Below are positions 9,995 through 19,070 of a stretch of DNA of 64,000 nt, piece after piece. The DNA comes from Pseudoxanthomonas sp. J31. GTDB taxonomy: Bacteria; Pseudomonadota; Gammaproteobacteria; Xanthomonadales; Xanthomonadaceae. How positions within the stretch are numbered: position 1 is the stretch's first letter; each line of letters begins with the position of its first letter. The position numbers were made by a program, and so were the translations under genes. Location: contig NZ_KI783312.1 in NCBI RefSeq assembly GCF_000510725.1, positions 221,011 to 285,010 of the forward strand, written 5' to 3'. The notes under the pieces were generated by a model. That model did not search any database and was not told the origin of the DNA. It was given only the letters and a program-made list of their open reading frames with translations.

Positions 9995-11811
9995 GGCAGC
10001 CCCCCGGTGCCGGACATCGCCGGTGGCAGGGTCGGGTCCTCGGCGCCCGGGTCGTCGATCGCCTCCGGCAGCGGCGGCAGCGCCGCCTGGCGCTTGGCCT
10101 CGCCCTTGGCCTGCGCCGCCAGCCAGGTCTCGATGTCGTCCGGCGGCACGTCCATCACCCGCAGCGCGTCTTCCATCACCGCGCGGAACACGGGGCCGGA
10201 GACCAGGCCGGCGTAGTAGGAGCCGGCCTGCGGGTCGTTGATCACGACCACGGTGGCGAAGCGCGGGTTGGACGCCGGAACCAGTCCGGCGAAGGTGGTG
10301 GTGTAGCGGCGCGAATAGCCGCCGGCGGCGGCCTGGCGCGCGGTGCCGGTCTTGCCGGCGACGTGGTAGCCGAGGATCGCGGCCTGGGTGGCGGTGCCGC
10401 CCGGCTCGGTCACGGTCTGCATCATGCGCACGACCTGGTCGGCGATTTCCGGCGGCACCACCTGGCGCGGCTCGTTGATCTGGCCCTTGACGAAGGTCGG
10501 GGTGATCAGGCGGCCGTGGTTGCCCAGCGCGGCATAGGCCTGCGCAATCTGCAGCGGCGTGACCGACAGGCCATAGCCGTAGGACATGGTGGCCTTGGTC
10601 AGGCCGTCCCAGCGCGCCGGCGGGCGCAGCACGCCGGCGGCCTCGCCCGGGAAGCCGCTGCGCGGCGGGCTGCCGAAGCCGAAGCCGCGCACGAAGTCGT
10701 AGAAGTACTGGTCGCTCAGCTGCTGCGACAGCATCACCGCGCCCAGGTTCGAGCTCTTGGTGATGATGCCGGTGACGTCCAGCACGCCGTAGTTGCGGTG
10801 GTCGCGGATGGTGAAGCGGCCCAGGCCCATGTAGCCGGGGCTGGTGTCGAACTTGGTGCCCGGATGCACCTTGCCGGCGGCCAGCGCCGCGGCCGCGGTG
10901 ATCGGCTTCATGGTCGAGCCCGGCTCGATCAGGTCGGTGACCACGCGGTTGCGGCGGCTGTCCGGGTTGCCGGTGACCGCGTTGGGGTTGTAGCTGGGCA
11001 GGTTGACCATCGCCAGCACTTCGCCGGTGGCCACGTCCAGCACCACCGCCGAGCCGCTGGCGGCCTTGTGCTGGTCCAGCGCGTGGCGCAGCTCGCGGTA
11101 GGCGAGGAACTGGATGCGGCGGTCGATGCTCAGCACCAGGTCCTTGCCCGGCTCGGCCGGGCGCACCAGGTCGATGTTCTCGACGATGCGGCCGTGGCGG
11201 TCGCGGATCACGCGCTTGGCGCCGGGCTTGCCGCGCAGCCATTCGTCGAACGCCAGCTCCAGGCCTTCCTGGCCGCGGTCGTCGATGTTGGTGAAGCCCA
11301 GCACGTGGGCCATCGCCTCGCCCTGCGGGTAGAAGCGGCGGAACTCGCGCTGCGAGGCCACGCCCGGGATGTTGTGGGCGAGGATCGCCTTGGCCTGGTC
11401 CGGGTTGATCCGGCGCTTGAGGTAGACGAACTCCTTGTCCGCGCGCTGCGACAGGCGCGTGGTCAGCTGGTCCAGCGGCACGTCCAGGGCCTTGGCCAGC
11501 TCCGGCAGGCGCTCGGGGTAGCGCAGCAGCTCCTGCGGGTTGGCCCAGATCGACTCCACCGGGGTGGACACCGCCAGCGGCTCGCCGTTGCGGTCGGTGA
11601 TCATGCCGCGCGAGGTCGGGATCGGGATCTCGCGCACGAAGCGCGCCTCGCCCTGGCGCTGGTAGAACTCCGCGTCCACCAGCTGCACCCAGGCCGCACG
11701 GCCGACCAGCGCCACCGAGCACAGGCCCAGGGCGACGCCGACCAGCAGCATCCGGCCCCGCAGGTTGAACGGGGCGCGGTTGCGGTTGCGGACCGGGCGG
11801 CGCTCGCTCAT
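9991..11811 (-). CDS. ftsI: Division-specific peptidoglycan transpeptidase FtsI (PBP3)
   Basis: 606 residues, class B penicillin-binding protein crosslinking septal peptidoglycan in the periplasm. It has a cytoplasmic Arg-rich start, one membrane anchor (about residues 22-42, [21 protein letters not shown]), a pedestal domain, and a transpeptidase domain with the nucleophile motif EPGSTMKPI, the SSN motif (KSSNLG) and KTGTARQ. A Pro-rich C-terminal tail follows. Overlaps ftsL by four bases. Confidence 0.96.
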   Translation of the reverse strand: MSERRPVRNRNRAPFNLRGRMLLVGVALGLCSVALVGRAAWVQLVDAEFYQRQGEARFVREIPIPTSRGMITDRNGEPLAVSTPVESIWANPQELLRYPERLPELAKALDVPLDQLTTRLSQRADKEFVYLKRRINPDQAKAILAHNIPGVASQREFRRFYPQGEAMAHVLGFTNIDDRGQEGLELAFDEWLRGKPGAKRVIRDRHGRIVENIDLVRPAEPGKDLVLSIDRRIQFLAYRELRHALDQHKAASGSAVVLDVATGEVLAMVNLPSYNPNAVTGNPDSRRNRVVTDLIEPGSTMKPITAAAALAAGKVHPGTKFDTSPGYMGLGRFTIRDHRNYGVLDVTGIITKSSNLGAVMLSQQLSDQYFYDFVRGFGFGSPPRSGFPGEAAGVLRPPARWDGLTKATMSYGYGLSVTPLQIAQAYAALGNHGRLITPTFVKGQINEPRQVVPPEIADQVVRMMQTVTEPGGTATQAAILGYHVAGKTGTARQAAAGGYSRRYTTTFAGLVPASNPRFATVVVINDPQAGSYYAGLVSGPVFRAVMEDALRVMDVPPDDIETWLAAQAKGEAKRQAALPPLPEAIDDPGAEDPTLPPAMSGTGGLP

Positions 11812-12071
11812 GGGCGCACCACCACGATGTCCTCGGCCTCGGGGAACTTCATGCCCAGGCGCTCGCGCGCGACCTGGTCGATGCGGTTGGCCTGGGCCCA
11901 GGTCGCCTGCTCCAGCTGCAGGCGGCCGAATTCGATGTTGAGCTCGTCGCGCTGCCGCTCCAGCCGGGTCAGCTCGACGAACAGCTGGCGGTGGCGGTAG
12001 CGCTCGTAGACCACGGCGATGCCGGTGGCGACCGTGGCCAGCAGCAGGATGGCGACCAGGAAGCGGGTCAT
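11808..12071 (-). CDS. ftsL: Cell division protein FtsL
   Basis: 87 residues, small bitopic divisome protein. One N-terminal membrane segment ([21 protein letters not shown]) is followed by a coiled-coil rich in Arg/Glu/Leu (residues ~27-60) and the usual end [16 protein letters not shown]. It forms a periplasmic coiled coil with FtsB and binds FtsQ. Identified by position between rsmH and ftsI, topology and the conserved C-terminus; primary sequence of FtsL is generally weakly conserved. Its ATG overlaps the rsmH stop. Confidence 0.92.
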   Translation of the reverse strand: MTRFLVAILLLATVATGIAVVYERYRHRQLFVELTRLERQRDELNIEFGRLQLEQATWAQANRIDQVARERLGMKFPEAEDIVVVRP

Positions 12072-13057
12072 GCCGCGCGCCTCCCCTGCCCGTCCAGCTT
12101 CTCGGCCACGCGCAGCACCGCGCTGCGCGCGCGCACGTTCACCTGCAGCTCTTCCTCGCCGGCGCGGATCGCGCCGCCCAGGGCGGCCAGCGCCGGCACG
12201 AACGCCTGCGCCTCCGGCAGCCGGCGGTTGGCCGGCGGGGCCTTGGCATGGCGGGCGATGAACTGCTTGACCATGCGGTCTTCCAGCGAGTGGAAGCTGA
12301 TCACCGCCAGCCGCCCGCCCGGGCGCAGCGCGGCCAGGGCCGCATCCAGCCCGGCCTCCAGGTCGGCCAGCTCGCGGTTGATGTGGATGCGGATGGCCTG
12401 GAAGCTGCGGGTCGCCGGGTGGCTCCTGTCCTTGCCGCGCGGCACCACGCCGGCGATCAGGTTCGCCAGCTGCGCGGTGCGGGTGATCGGCTCCTGCGCG
12501 CGCGCGGCCACGATCGCACGGGCGATGCGGCGGCTCTGCTTCTCCTCGCCATAGGTCCACAGGACCTCGGCGATCTCGCGCTCGTCGGCGCGCGCCAGCC
12601 ACTCGGCAGCACTCTCGCCCGAGTCGGGGTCCATGCGCATGTCCAGCGGGCCGTCCTTGCCGAAGGAAAAGCCGCGCTCGGCCACGTCCAGCTGCGGCGA
12701 GGACACGCCCAGGTCCAGCAGGATGCCGTCCAGCTCGCGCGCCTCGTCCCACTGCGCCATGCCGGCGAAGCTGCCGCGGCGGATCGACACGCGCGGATCG
12801 CCACCGAAGCCGGCCTCGGCCACCGCGATCGCTTCGGGATCCTTGTCCATCAGCAGCAGGCGGCCTCCCGGACCGAGTCGCTCCAGCACGCCGCGCGCAT
12901 GGCCGCCGCGACCGAAGGTGCCGTCCAGGTAGCGGCCATCGGGCAACACGCGCAGGCCCTCCAGTACCTCGGCGAACAGCACCGGCAGATGTGCCGCCGG
13001 CGCCGACGGGTCCGCAGGGTGGCCGGGCTGCGCAGTCCGCATCCGGTCCCCCGCCAT
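12068..13057 (-). CDS. rsmH: 16S rRNA (cytosine1402-N4)-methyltransferase RsmH
   Basis: 329 residues, SAM-dependent methyltransferase acting on C1402 of 16S rRNA. Seen: [13 protein letters not shown], the SAM loop [49 protein letters not shown], and the C-terminal [15 protein letters not shown]. The ATG at 13057 overlaps the mraZ stop (TGATG); an alternative ATG at 13042 would remove five residues. Its place after mraZ is the rule in proteobacteria. Confidence 0.96.
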   Translation of the reverse strand: MAGDRMRTAQPGHPADPSAPAAHLPVLFAEVLEGLRVLPDGRYLDGTFGRGGHARGVLERLGPGGRLLLMDKDPEAIAVAEAGFGGDPRVSIRRGSFAGMAQWDEARELDGILLDLGVSSPQLDVAERGFSFGKDGPLDMRMDPDSGESAAEWLARADEREIAEVLWTYGEEKQSRRIARAIVAARAQEPITRTAQLANLIAGVVPRGKDRSHPATRSFQAIRIHINRELADLEAGLDAALAALRPGGRLAVISFHSLEDRMVKQFIARHAKAPPANRRLPEAQAFVPALAALGGAIRAGEEELQVNVRARSAVLRVAEKLDGQGRRAA

Positions 13058-13503
13058 CACAACCTCAGGTCGAGCATGTGCTCGCTCAGGTCCTCGTCGG
13101 ACAGGGTCCGCTGGATCTGGGCGTGGTGTGCCTGCTCGCTCCACAGTTCGAACTTGTCGCCCATGCCCAGCAGTACCGCCTTCTTCTCGATGCCGACCGC
13201 CGCGCGGTGGCTGGCGGGAATGGAAATGCGGCCATTGCCGTCCAGCTCCACCGGGGTGGCGGCGCCGACCAGCTTCAGCTGCAGCTGGCGGTGCGCGGCA
13301 CGGGTGCTGGGCAGCTTGTTGACCTCGTCGCGCACCCGCTCCCACTCCTTGTACGGGTACAGGTAGAGCGAGCCGGCCTCGAACGGGTTGTAGGTGATCA
13401 CCAGGCGGTTGCCGCACTCGCGCGCGACCAGGTCACGGTAGGCCGTGGGAATGGCCACCCGTCCCTTGTCGTCCACTGTGATGGCGGTCTCGCCTTGGAA
13501 CAC
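13057..13503 (-). CDS. mraZ: Transcriptional regulator MraZ
   Basis: 148 residues, first gene of the dcw cluster. Two SpoVT/AbrB-like half domains are visible: residues ~1-50 ([24 protein letters not shown]) and ~80-120 ([21 protein letters not shown]). MraZ forms a ring-shaped oligomer that binds three or more direct TGGGN repeats upstream of its own gene and represses the cluster in E. coli. Matching repeats exist at 13552-13576, just upstream of this start. Confidence 0.96.
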   Translation of the reverse strand: MFQGETAITVDDKGRVAIPTAYRDLVARECGNRLVITYNPFEAGSLYLYPYKEWERVRDEVNKLPSTRAAHRQLQLKLVGAATPVELDGNGRISIPASHRAAVGIEKKAVLLGMGDKFELWSEQAHHAQIQRTLSDEDLSEHMLDLRL

Positions 13504-13551
13504 TTCGCTACCCGCATCGGCTGCTGGGGCTATCCACGGAAAACCACGAAA

Positions 13552-13576
13552 CTCCCGGTTTTCCCACTGGCGCCCA
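13552..13576 (-). promoter_or_regulatory. MraZ operator: three TGGGN-type repeats with 10-bp period
   Basis: On the minus strand the pentamers TGGGC (13576-13572), TGGGA (13566-13562) and GGGAG (13556-13552) are spaced exactly 10 bp start to start. The described MraZ site is TGGGN repeats separated by 5 bp. The third repeat lacks the leading T. The array begins at the last base of the -10 box, as expected for an autorepressed dcw promoter. Confidence 0.8.
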
Positions 13577-13604
13577 CCTTAGCACCGCCAACAGGGTTGT
13601 CAAC
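13576..13604 (-). promoter_or_regulatory. Sigma70-type promoter of the dcw cluster (Pmra)
   Basis: Minus strand: -35 TTGACA (13604-13599, perfect consensus), a 17-bp spacer, and -10 TAAGGT (13581-13576). It lies about 75 bases upstream of mraZ and directly adjoins the MraZ repeats. No other convincing promoter is seen inside the tightly overlapping genes down to ftsA, so it probably drives much of the cluster. Confidence 0.75.
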
Positions 13605-13914
13605 AGGCTGTGGAGCGCGAAATCGCCTGTCGCGTCAATGGCTTGCGAAGATGTTCACAGACAAGTTCAAAGGTTTTCCACAAGTCGCTGTTTAGTCTCA
13701 AATTTTGAGATTGGGCGGTTTGCGGGACCTGTTAAGGCCGCGTGGAGCCCTGATGGCCGGCCGGCATACGCCCCGGTGCGGAAACCGGGCAATTTGCGCG
13801 AATTGCGCAAGGCAGGCATCCCAGGCGATGGGATGCCTGCTCCGGGGGACGGAAAGGTAGGGGGCATCAGACATGGCCCCGCCCCCGGACAGGAGGCGGG
13901 GCGGGATGGGGGCG
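13605..13914. other. Non-coding gap between the dcw promoter and rnpB, with two perfect hairpins
   Basis: About 310 bases without a credible gene; a 66-codon frame here has no start signal or family features. It holds an 11-bp perfect stem (13813-13823 with 13829-13839, CAGGCATCCCA / TGGGATGCCTG, 5-nt loop) and, just beyond the rnpB 3' end, an 8-bp GC stem GCCCCGCC / GGCGGGGC (13876-13883 with 13895-13902). Neither is followed by a clear T-run on the minus strand. One of them may still end rnpB transcription. Confidence 0.5.
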
Positions 13915-14279
13915 GAGCCGGCCGATAAGCCGGGTTCTGTCGTGGACAGTCATTCCTCTAGGCGCCGCGTCACCGCGACGCTCAAGCAACCTACCCGGAG
14001 ACACCGCGGGCCACGGCATCGTCTCCCTATTTGGTCTTGCTCCCGGTGGGGTTTGCCGTGCCGGCCTGTTGCCAGGCTCGCGGTGCGCTCTTACCGCACC
14101 GTTTCACCCTTGCCTGATCCCTTCGCCCTTGCGGGCTCCGGGCCATCGGCGGTCTGCTCTCTGTTGCACTTTCCGTCGGCTCGCGCCGCCCAGGCGTTAC
14201 CTGGCACCGTGCCCTGTGGAGCCCGGACTTTCCTCGGCATGCTTGCGCATGACGCGACTGTCTGGCCGACTCCGCGGGG
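13915..14279 (-). ncRNA. rnpB: RNase P RNA (class A)
   Basis: Catalytic RNA subunit of RNase P, which removes 5' leaders of pre-tRNAs. On the minus strand the diagnostic conserved stretches are present in order: GAGGAAAGTCCGGGCTCC near the 5' end (CR-I), then CAGAGAGCAGACCGCC, GGGTGAAACGGTGCGGTAAG, and near the 3' end GACAGAACCCGGCTTATCGG. Size of about 365 nt fits bacterial type A. Ends are placed approximately (+/- 5 nt). It lies between rsmI and mraZ, all on the same strand. Confidence 0.95.
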
Positions 14280-14555
14280 ACGTATTCTACGGCTTCGCCG
14301 TACGAATACCCCACGCTTTGCTGAAGCAAAGCGCGGGCCCCGCGAATCTTCACCTCCAATCCCCCGCCGCTGCCGCGGCGGCCCCCCTTACCAAGGGGGC
14401 CTGGGGCGAACGGAGCGGTGGCAAGGAGGGGCGTACATGCATATGTGTACCCGGCCGGGGGGCGTGCAGCGGGGTAACCCGTTTCCGGAGCGCCGCGGCT
14501 CCGCCCGGAGCCGGCGACTTGCGGCCGCTCCTCCAGCCCTGCACGCAGCCGCGGC
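14280..14555. other. Non-coding region upstream of rnpB with nested hairpins and a TAGAAT box
   Basis: 276 bases between rsmI and rnpB. Minus strand TAGAAT (14289-14284), about 6 bases before the rnpB 5' end, is a plausible -10; no good -35 was found. The same bases form a stem GTATTC-TACGGC / GCCGTA-c-GAATAC (14282-14310), next to a second perfect stem CGCTTTGC / GCAAAGCG (14314-14333). Further on are CCGCCGC / GCGGCGG (14364-14381) and CCCCCTT / AAGGGGG (14383-14399), candidate terminators for rsmI although no U-tract follows. Confidence 0.45.
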
Positions 14556-15389
14556 TTACTCCCCGGGGCCGGCGCCGTAGAGCGCCTTGCGCGGTGCGCC
14601 GGTGATCTCCGCGGCCAGCTTGGCCGCGGTCGATGGCGGCAGCTGCCTGGCCAGGATGGCGTGGACGCGGCGACCTTCGGCCAGCCTGGCGTCGGCATCC
14701 TCGCCCACGCCCTGCACCACCAGCACGAACTCGCCCTTGCGCTGGTCCGGATCGTCCTGCACCCGCCGGTGCAGCTCGGCCAGGGTGCCGTCGAGCACGG
14801 TCTCGAACAGCTTGGTCAGTTCCCGCGCCAGCACCGCCGGACGCTCCTCGCCGAAAGCCTGGCGCAGGTCGGCCAGCGACTCCTCGATCCGGTGCGAGGA
14901 CTCGTAGAACACCAGGGTGCGCGGCTCCCCGGCCAGCGCCGCCAGGCGCTCGCGGCGGGCGCTGGCCTTGGCCGGCAGGAAGCCCTCGAAGGCGAAGCGG
15001 TCGCTGGGCAGCCCGGCCACGCTCAGCGCGGCAATCAGCGCCGAGGGCCCTGGCACCGGGCTGACCTTCACCCCGGCCGCGCGCGCGGCACGCACCAGGC
15101 GGAAGCCCGGATCGCTGACCAGCGGCGTGCCGGCATCGCTGACCAGGGCCAGCGACTCGCCGGCCAGCAGCCGCGCCACCAGGCGCTCGGCCATCTGCGG
15201 CTCGTTGTGCTCGTGCAGCGCGACCAGCGGCGTGGAAATGCCGAAGTGCGCCAGCAGCTGGCCGCTGCGGCGGGTGTCCTCGGCGCAGATCGCCGCCACC
15301 TCGCGCAGCACCTGCTGCGCCCGCGGCGAAAGATCGCCGAGGTTGCCGATGGGCGTGGCGACGACATGCAGGGTGGCGGCGGGCATCAC
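14556..15389 (-). CDS. rsmI: 16S rRNA 2'-O-ribose C1402 methyltransferase RsmI
   Basis: 277 residues, tetrapyrrole-methylase-fold SAM enzyme that 2'-O-methylates C1402, the same nucleotide that RsmH N4-methylates. Motifs: LHVVATPIGNLGDLSPRA at the N-terminus, CAEDTRRSGQLL, LVSDAGTPLVSDPGFRLV, SPVPGPSALIAALSVAG, FEGFLPAK. The start is one of two adjacent ATGs (MMPAATLH). Divergent from lpoA-yraN, the classic rsmI/lpoA arrangement of gammaproteobacteria. Confidence 0.95.
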   Translation of the reverse strand: MMPAATLHVVATPIGNLGDLSPRAQQVLREVAAICAEDTRRSGQLLAHFGISTPLVALHEHNEPQMAERLVARLLAGESLALVSDAGTPLVSDPGFRLVRAARAAGVKVSPVPGPSALIAALSVAGLPSDRFAFEGFLPAKASARRERLAALAGEPRTLVFYESSHRIEESLADLRQAFGEERPAVLARELTKLFETVLDGTLAELHRRVQDDPDQRKGEFVLVVQGVGEDADARLAEGRRVHAILARQLPPSTAAKLAAEITGAPRKALYGAGPGE

Positions 15390-15412
15390 GGGTCCGGGCA
15401 GCGGGGGAAAGG

Positions 15413-15418
15413 TAGAAT
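15413..15418 (+). promoter_or_regulatory. Putative -10 box (TAGAAT) for lpoA
   Basis: TAGAAT at 15413-15418 lies 36 bases before the lpoA ATG in the short divergent gap to rsmI. No convincing -35 hexamer is seen at 16-18 bp upstream. The same TAGAAT box recurs before btuM and rnpB in this window. Confidence 0.45.
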
Positions 15419-15453
15419 CCTAAGCCCTTTCCGAACCGCCTCCGGCCCAACGG

Positions 15454-17202
15454 ATGGATATGCCGATTCCCGCGACGTCGAAGTCCCCGTCCTTCCGCCC
15501 GCGCCTGCTCGCCACCGGCCTGGCCGCGCTGCTGGCCGCCGGTTGCGCCAGCGTCCCGGCCACCACCTCCGCGCCGGAGCATGCCGCGGCCCTCGCCCTG
15601 CTGGAGCAGGGACAGGCCCGCGAAGCCGCGACCCGGCTGGAGGCGCAGGCGCAGGCCGCCAGCGGCGCCCGCCGCGAGGCCCTGCTCGCCGATGCCGCCT
15701 TCGCCTGGCACGAGGCCGGCGACGCGGCGCGCGCGCGCAGCCTGCTGGCCCAGGTCGACGCGCGCAGGGTGGCCGGCGCCAGCCGCGGCCGCCTGGCCCT
15801 GCTTGGCGCCGAACTGGCCATCCAGGACGGACGCCCGGCCGAGGCCGCCGCCGCGCTGGCCGGCGGCGATCCGGCCACGCTGCCGGCGGCGCTGCAGCCG
15901 CGCTGGCAGCTGGCCCGCGCGGCCGCGCTGGAGGCAGGCAACGACGCGCGCGGCGCCGCCGCGGCGCGCGCCCGCGCCGACGCCGGCCTGGCCGGCGAGG
16001 CGCGGCTGGAGAACCGCCGCCAGATCGACCGCCTGCTGGGCACGCTGGACGACGCCGGCCTGGGCGCATTCGCCGCCGCGCTGCCGGCCGGCGATCCGCT
16101 GTACAAGTTTGCCGCCCGGGCCATGGTGCAGCGCGGCCTGCCGCTGCCGCGCCCGCTGGATCCGGGCGAGGGCTGGAATTTCGACTCGCGCCCGCCGGCC
16201 GCCGCCGACGGCTACCGCCCGCCGCGCCGCCTGGCGGTGCTGCTGCCGCTGAGCGGACCGCTGGCCACCGCCGCCGCGCCGGTGCGCGATGGCCTGCTGG
16301 CCGGCTACTACGGCGAAACCCGGCAGCGCCCGGAGGTCGTGTTCTACGACACCGCCGGCACGCCCGCCGGCGCCCAGGCGGCCTATGCACGCGCGGTGGC
16401 CGAGGGCAGCGACTTCGTGGTCGGGCCGCTGGGCCGCGACGAGGTCGGCGCGGTGTTCCGCGGGCAGGCACTGGAAGTCCCGAGCCTGGCGCTGAACCGC
16501 GGCGACGCGCCGCCGCCGCCGGGCCATGCGATGTTCTCGCTGGCGCCGGAGGACGATGGCCTGGCGGCCGCGGACTACCTGCTGGCGCGCGAGCGCCGCA
16601 ACGTGCTGGTGCTGGCGGGCACCGACGAGAACGCGCTGCGCGCGGTGGAAGCCTTCCGCAGCCGGCTGGCCGACCGCGGCGGCCACATCGCCGCCACCCT
16701 GTCGGTGGGCGAGCAGCCGGGCGACCTTGGTGCCGCCCTGGTCGAGGCCGCGGCCGCCGGCGCGGACAGCGTGTTCCTGGCGGTGCGCGGCCCGCAGGCG
16801 CGGGCGCTGGCGCCGCAGCTGGCGCTGGCCGGGTTCGCTGCGCGCACCCGGGTCGGCACCTCGCAGCTGGCCTCCGGCACCGGTCGCGCCGAGGAGGACG
16901 CGGTGCTCGACGGCATCGTCTATCCCACCGAGGCCTGGGCGACCCGCGGCACCACCGGCCTGCCCGGCGCCAGCCGCGCGGCGGAGATGCTGCCGACCGC
17001 ACGCGGCCCGGCCGCGCGCCTGTTCGCCTTCGGCTACGACGCCTGGCGCATCAGCGCCTACCTGGAAAGCCTGCTGTCCGGCACCAACGGCCAGCTGCGC
17101 GGCGCCACCGGCGACCTGCGCCTGGATGGCTTCGGCAACGTGGTGCGGCAGCCGGCCTGGGCCACCTTCAGCGGCGGCCAGCCGGTCCCGCTGGGGAACT
17201 GA
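15454..17202 (+). CDS. lpoA: Penicillin-binding protein activator LpoA (outer-membrane lipoprotein)
   Basis: 582 residues. N-terminal lipoprotein signal with lipobox LAAG-C (Cys at residue 31, [12 protein letters not shown]). An Ala-rich TPR-like N-domain (to ~residue 240) is followed by a periplasmic-binding-protein-like C-domain ([27 protein letters not shown] through [14 protein letters not shown]). In E. coli LpoA activates PBP1A from the outer membrane. Start could be the first ATG or the one six bases on (MPIP). Forms an operon with yraN 10 bases downstream. Confidence 0.88.
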   Translation: MDMPIPATSKSPSFRPRLLATGLAALLAAGCASVPATTSAPEHAAALALLEQGQAREAATRLEAQAQAASGARREALLADAAFAWHEAGDAARARSLLAQVDARRVAGASRGRLALLGAELAIQDGRPAEAAAALAGGDPATLPAALQPRWQLARAAALEAGNDARGAAAARARADAGLAGEARLENRRQIDRLLGTLDDAGLGAFAAALPAGDPLYKFAARAMVQRGLPLPRPLDPGEGWNFDSRPPAAADGYRPPRRLAVLLPLSGPLATAAAPVRDGLLAGYYGETRQRPEVVFYDTAGTPAGAQAAYARAVAEGSDFVVGPLGRDEVGAVFRGQALEVPSLALNRGDAPPPPGHAMFSLAPEDDGLAAADYLLARERRNVLVLAGTDENALRAVEAFRSRLADRGGHIAATLSVGEQPGDLGAALVEAAAAGADSVFLAVRGPQARALAPQLALAGFAARTRVGTSQLASGTGRAEEDAVLDGIVYPTEAWATRGTTGLPGASRAAEMLPTARGPAARLFAFGYDAWRISAYLESLLSGTNGQLRGATGDLRLDGFGNVVRQPAWATFSGGQPVPLGN

Positions 17203-17212
17203 GGCCGGCCCC

Positions 17213-17611
17213 ATGCGGCGCCCAGGGACGGGCTCCGGACAGGTCGACCGCCGCGCCCGCGGTGCCCAGGTGGAGGCCGCGGTGCGGACGCGGCTGGAAG
17301 CCGCCGGCCTGCGTACGCTGGACCGCAATGTCGGCTACCGCGGCGGCGAGCTCGACCTGGTGATGCGCGACGGCGCCACCGTGGTGTTCGTCGAGGTGCG
17401 CTACCGCGCCGGCTCCGCCTTCGGTGGCGGCTTGGCCTCGGTCGATGCCGGCAAGCGCCGGCGCCTGGTCCGCGCCGCGCAGCTGTACCTGGCCGGCCAT
17501 CCACGGCTGGCGGACTGCCCCTGCCGCTTCGACGTGGCCGAGGCCAGCGGCGATCCGGCGGCGCCCTCGATCCGCTGGCTCAAGGATGCGTTCCGCGCGG
17601 ACGATGCCTGA
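17213..17611 (+). CDS. yraN: YraN/UPF0102 family endonuclease-like protein
   Basis: 132 residues. Restriction-endonuclease-like fold family of unclear function, usually next to lpoA. The core shows [25 protein letters not shown], with the E-D-EVR pattern of PD-(D/E)XK nucleases (the Lys position is Arg here), and the end [11 protein letters not shown]. The ATG at 17213 follows the lpoA stop by 10 bases, suggesting coupling. Confidence 0.85.
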   Translation: MRRPGTGSGQVDRRARGAQVEAAVRTRLEAAGLRTLDRNVGYRGGELDLVMRDGATVVFVEVRYRAGSAFGGGLASVDAGKRRRLVRAAQLYLAGHPRLADCPCRFDVAEASGDPAAPSIRWLKDAFRADDA

Positions 17612-17641
17612 GCCGCCATGCCTGCGGCCTACAATCCCGGG

Positions 17642-19033
17642 ATGACAACCGCCCTGCCCGCGGCGCTGGACGCCGAACTTTCCGCCCTGCTCGGCCCGCA
17701 GGGCTGGCGCACCGACGAGGCCGCGCGCCGCGCCCACGGCGAGGATGATTCGCGGCGCCAGGCCCTGCCCGATGCGGTTGCGGTGCCCGCCGACACGGCA
17801 CAGGTGGCCGCGATCGTGCGCGCCTGCCGCGCACATCGCGTGCCGGTGGTCGCGCGCGGCGCCGGCACCGGCACCGCCGCCGGCGCGGTGCCGTTCGCCG
17901 GCGGCGTGGTGGTCTCGTTCGCGCGCATGGACCGGATCCTCGACATCCGCCCCGACGACCGCTGCGCGGTGGTCCAGCCCGGCGTGCTCAACGGCGACCT
18001 GCAGCAGGCACTGCAGCCGCACGGCCTGTTCTGGGCGCCGGATCCCTCCAGCGCCGAGCGTTGCACCATCGGCGGCAACCTCGCCTGCAATGCCGGCGGC
18101 CCGCGCGCGGTGAAATACGGCACCACCCGCGACAACGTGCTGGGCCTGGCGGCGGTGACCGGCACCGGCGAGGTCATCCGCTGCGGCGGCCCCTGGACCA
18201 AGGACGCCACCGGCTACGACCTCACCCACCTGATCGTCGGCAGCGAAGGCACCCTGGCCCTGATCGTCGAAGCCACCCTGCGCCTGCTGCCGCGACCGAA
18301 GGCGCAGGCCGGCCTGCGCGTGTTCTACCGCGACGCGGCCGGCGCCGCCGCGGCGGTCTCGCGGCTGATGCGCCAGCCGCAGGTGCCGGCGATGCTCGAG
18401 TTCATGGACCGCAGTGCGATCGCCCTGCTCCGCCGCAACGGCACGGACGTGCCGGACGCGGGCGCCATGCTGCTGGTCGAGGCCGACGGCGACGAGGACA
18501 CCCTGCCGCTTGCATTGCAGGCGCTGGCCGATGCCGCCGGAGGCGAAGGCCTGCTGTCGCTGGACGTGGCCATGGACGGCGCCGCACGCGACCGCCTGTG
18601 GGCCGCGCGGCGCGCGCTCTCCCCGGCGCTGCGCAGCATCGCGCCGGGCAAGATCAACGAGGACGTGGTGGTGCCGGTGTCGCGCATCCCCGACCTGGTC
18701 GCCGCGGTCGAGGCGCTGTCGGCGGAGCATGCGCTGCCGATCGTGGCCTTCGGCCATGCCGGCAACGGCAACCTGCACGTCAACATCATGTACCACCCGG
18801 AGGACCCGGACGAGGACGCGCGCGCGCATGCGGCGCTGGAGGCGCTGTTCGCGCAGGTGATCGCCCTGGGCGGCACGCTGTCGGGCGAGCACGGCATCGG
18901 CGTGGCCAAGCGCGACTGGATGGACCGCGCCTTCGACGCGGCCACCCTGGCGGCGATGCGCGCAGTGAAGGCGGCGCTGGATCCGGATGGCATCCTCAAC
19001 CCGGGCAAGGTGCTGCCTCCGGCGCACGGCTGA
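17642..19033 (+). CDS. FAD-linked oxidase, GlcD/D-lactate dehydrogenase type
   Basis: 463 residues. FAD_binding_4 (PCMH/VAO) domain over about residues 38-175: PVVARGAGTGTAAGAVP, CTIGGNLACNAGGPRAVKYG, GYDLTHLIVGSEGTL. A FAD-oxidase C domain ends with FGHAGNGNLHVNIMYH and LSGEHGIGVAKRDWM. The family oxidises 2-hydroxy acids such as glycolate or D-lactate; the exact substrate cannot be told, and no GlcE/GlcF partners are adjacent. ATG at 17642 is preferred over one at 17618. TACAAT at 17630-17635 would put transcription start at this ATG, suggesting a leaderless mRNA. Confidence 0.85.
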   Translation: MTTALPAALDAELSALLGPQGWRTDEAARRAHGEDDSRRQALPDAVAVPADTAQVAAIVRACRAHRVPVVARGAGTGTAAGAVPFAGGVVVSFARMDRILDIRPDDRCAVVQPGVLNGDLQQALQPHGLFWAPDPSSAERCTIGGNLACNAGGPRAVKYGTTRDNVLGLAAVTGTGEVIRCGGPWTKDATGYDLTHLIVGSEGTLALIVEATLRLLPRPKAQAGLRVFYRDAAGAAAAVSRLMRQPQVPAMLEFMDRSAIALLRRNGTDVPDAGAMLLVEADGDEDTLPLALQALADAAGGEGLLSLDVAMDGAARDRLWAARRALSPALRSIAPGKINEDVVVPVSRIPDLVAAVEALSAEHALPIVAFGHAGNGNLHVNIMYHPEDPDEDARAHAALEALFAQVIALGGTLSGEHGIGVAKRDWMDRAFDAATLAAMRAVKAALDPDGILNPGKVLPPAHG

Positions 19034-19070
19034 AACAGCACCCGCAATCGTTGGCCGGCAAGGAGCACGC

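Noticed and set aside
13500..13690. TATCCACGG and TTTTCCACAA words resembling DnaA boxes
   Set aside because: Imperfect, unclustered, and no dnaA/dnaN nearby; not an origin.
13667..13867. 66-codon minus-strand ORF between rnpB and mraZ
   Set aside because: No ribosome site, no family features, and it spans a perfect hairpin.
14661..17363. 900-codon plus-strand frame over rsmI and lpoA
   Set aside because: Runs in the wrong frame through lpoA, which has a lipobox and family domains.
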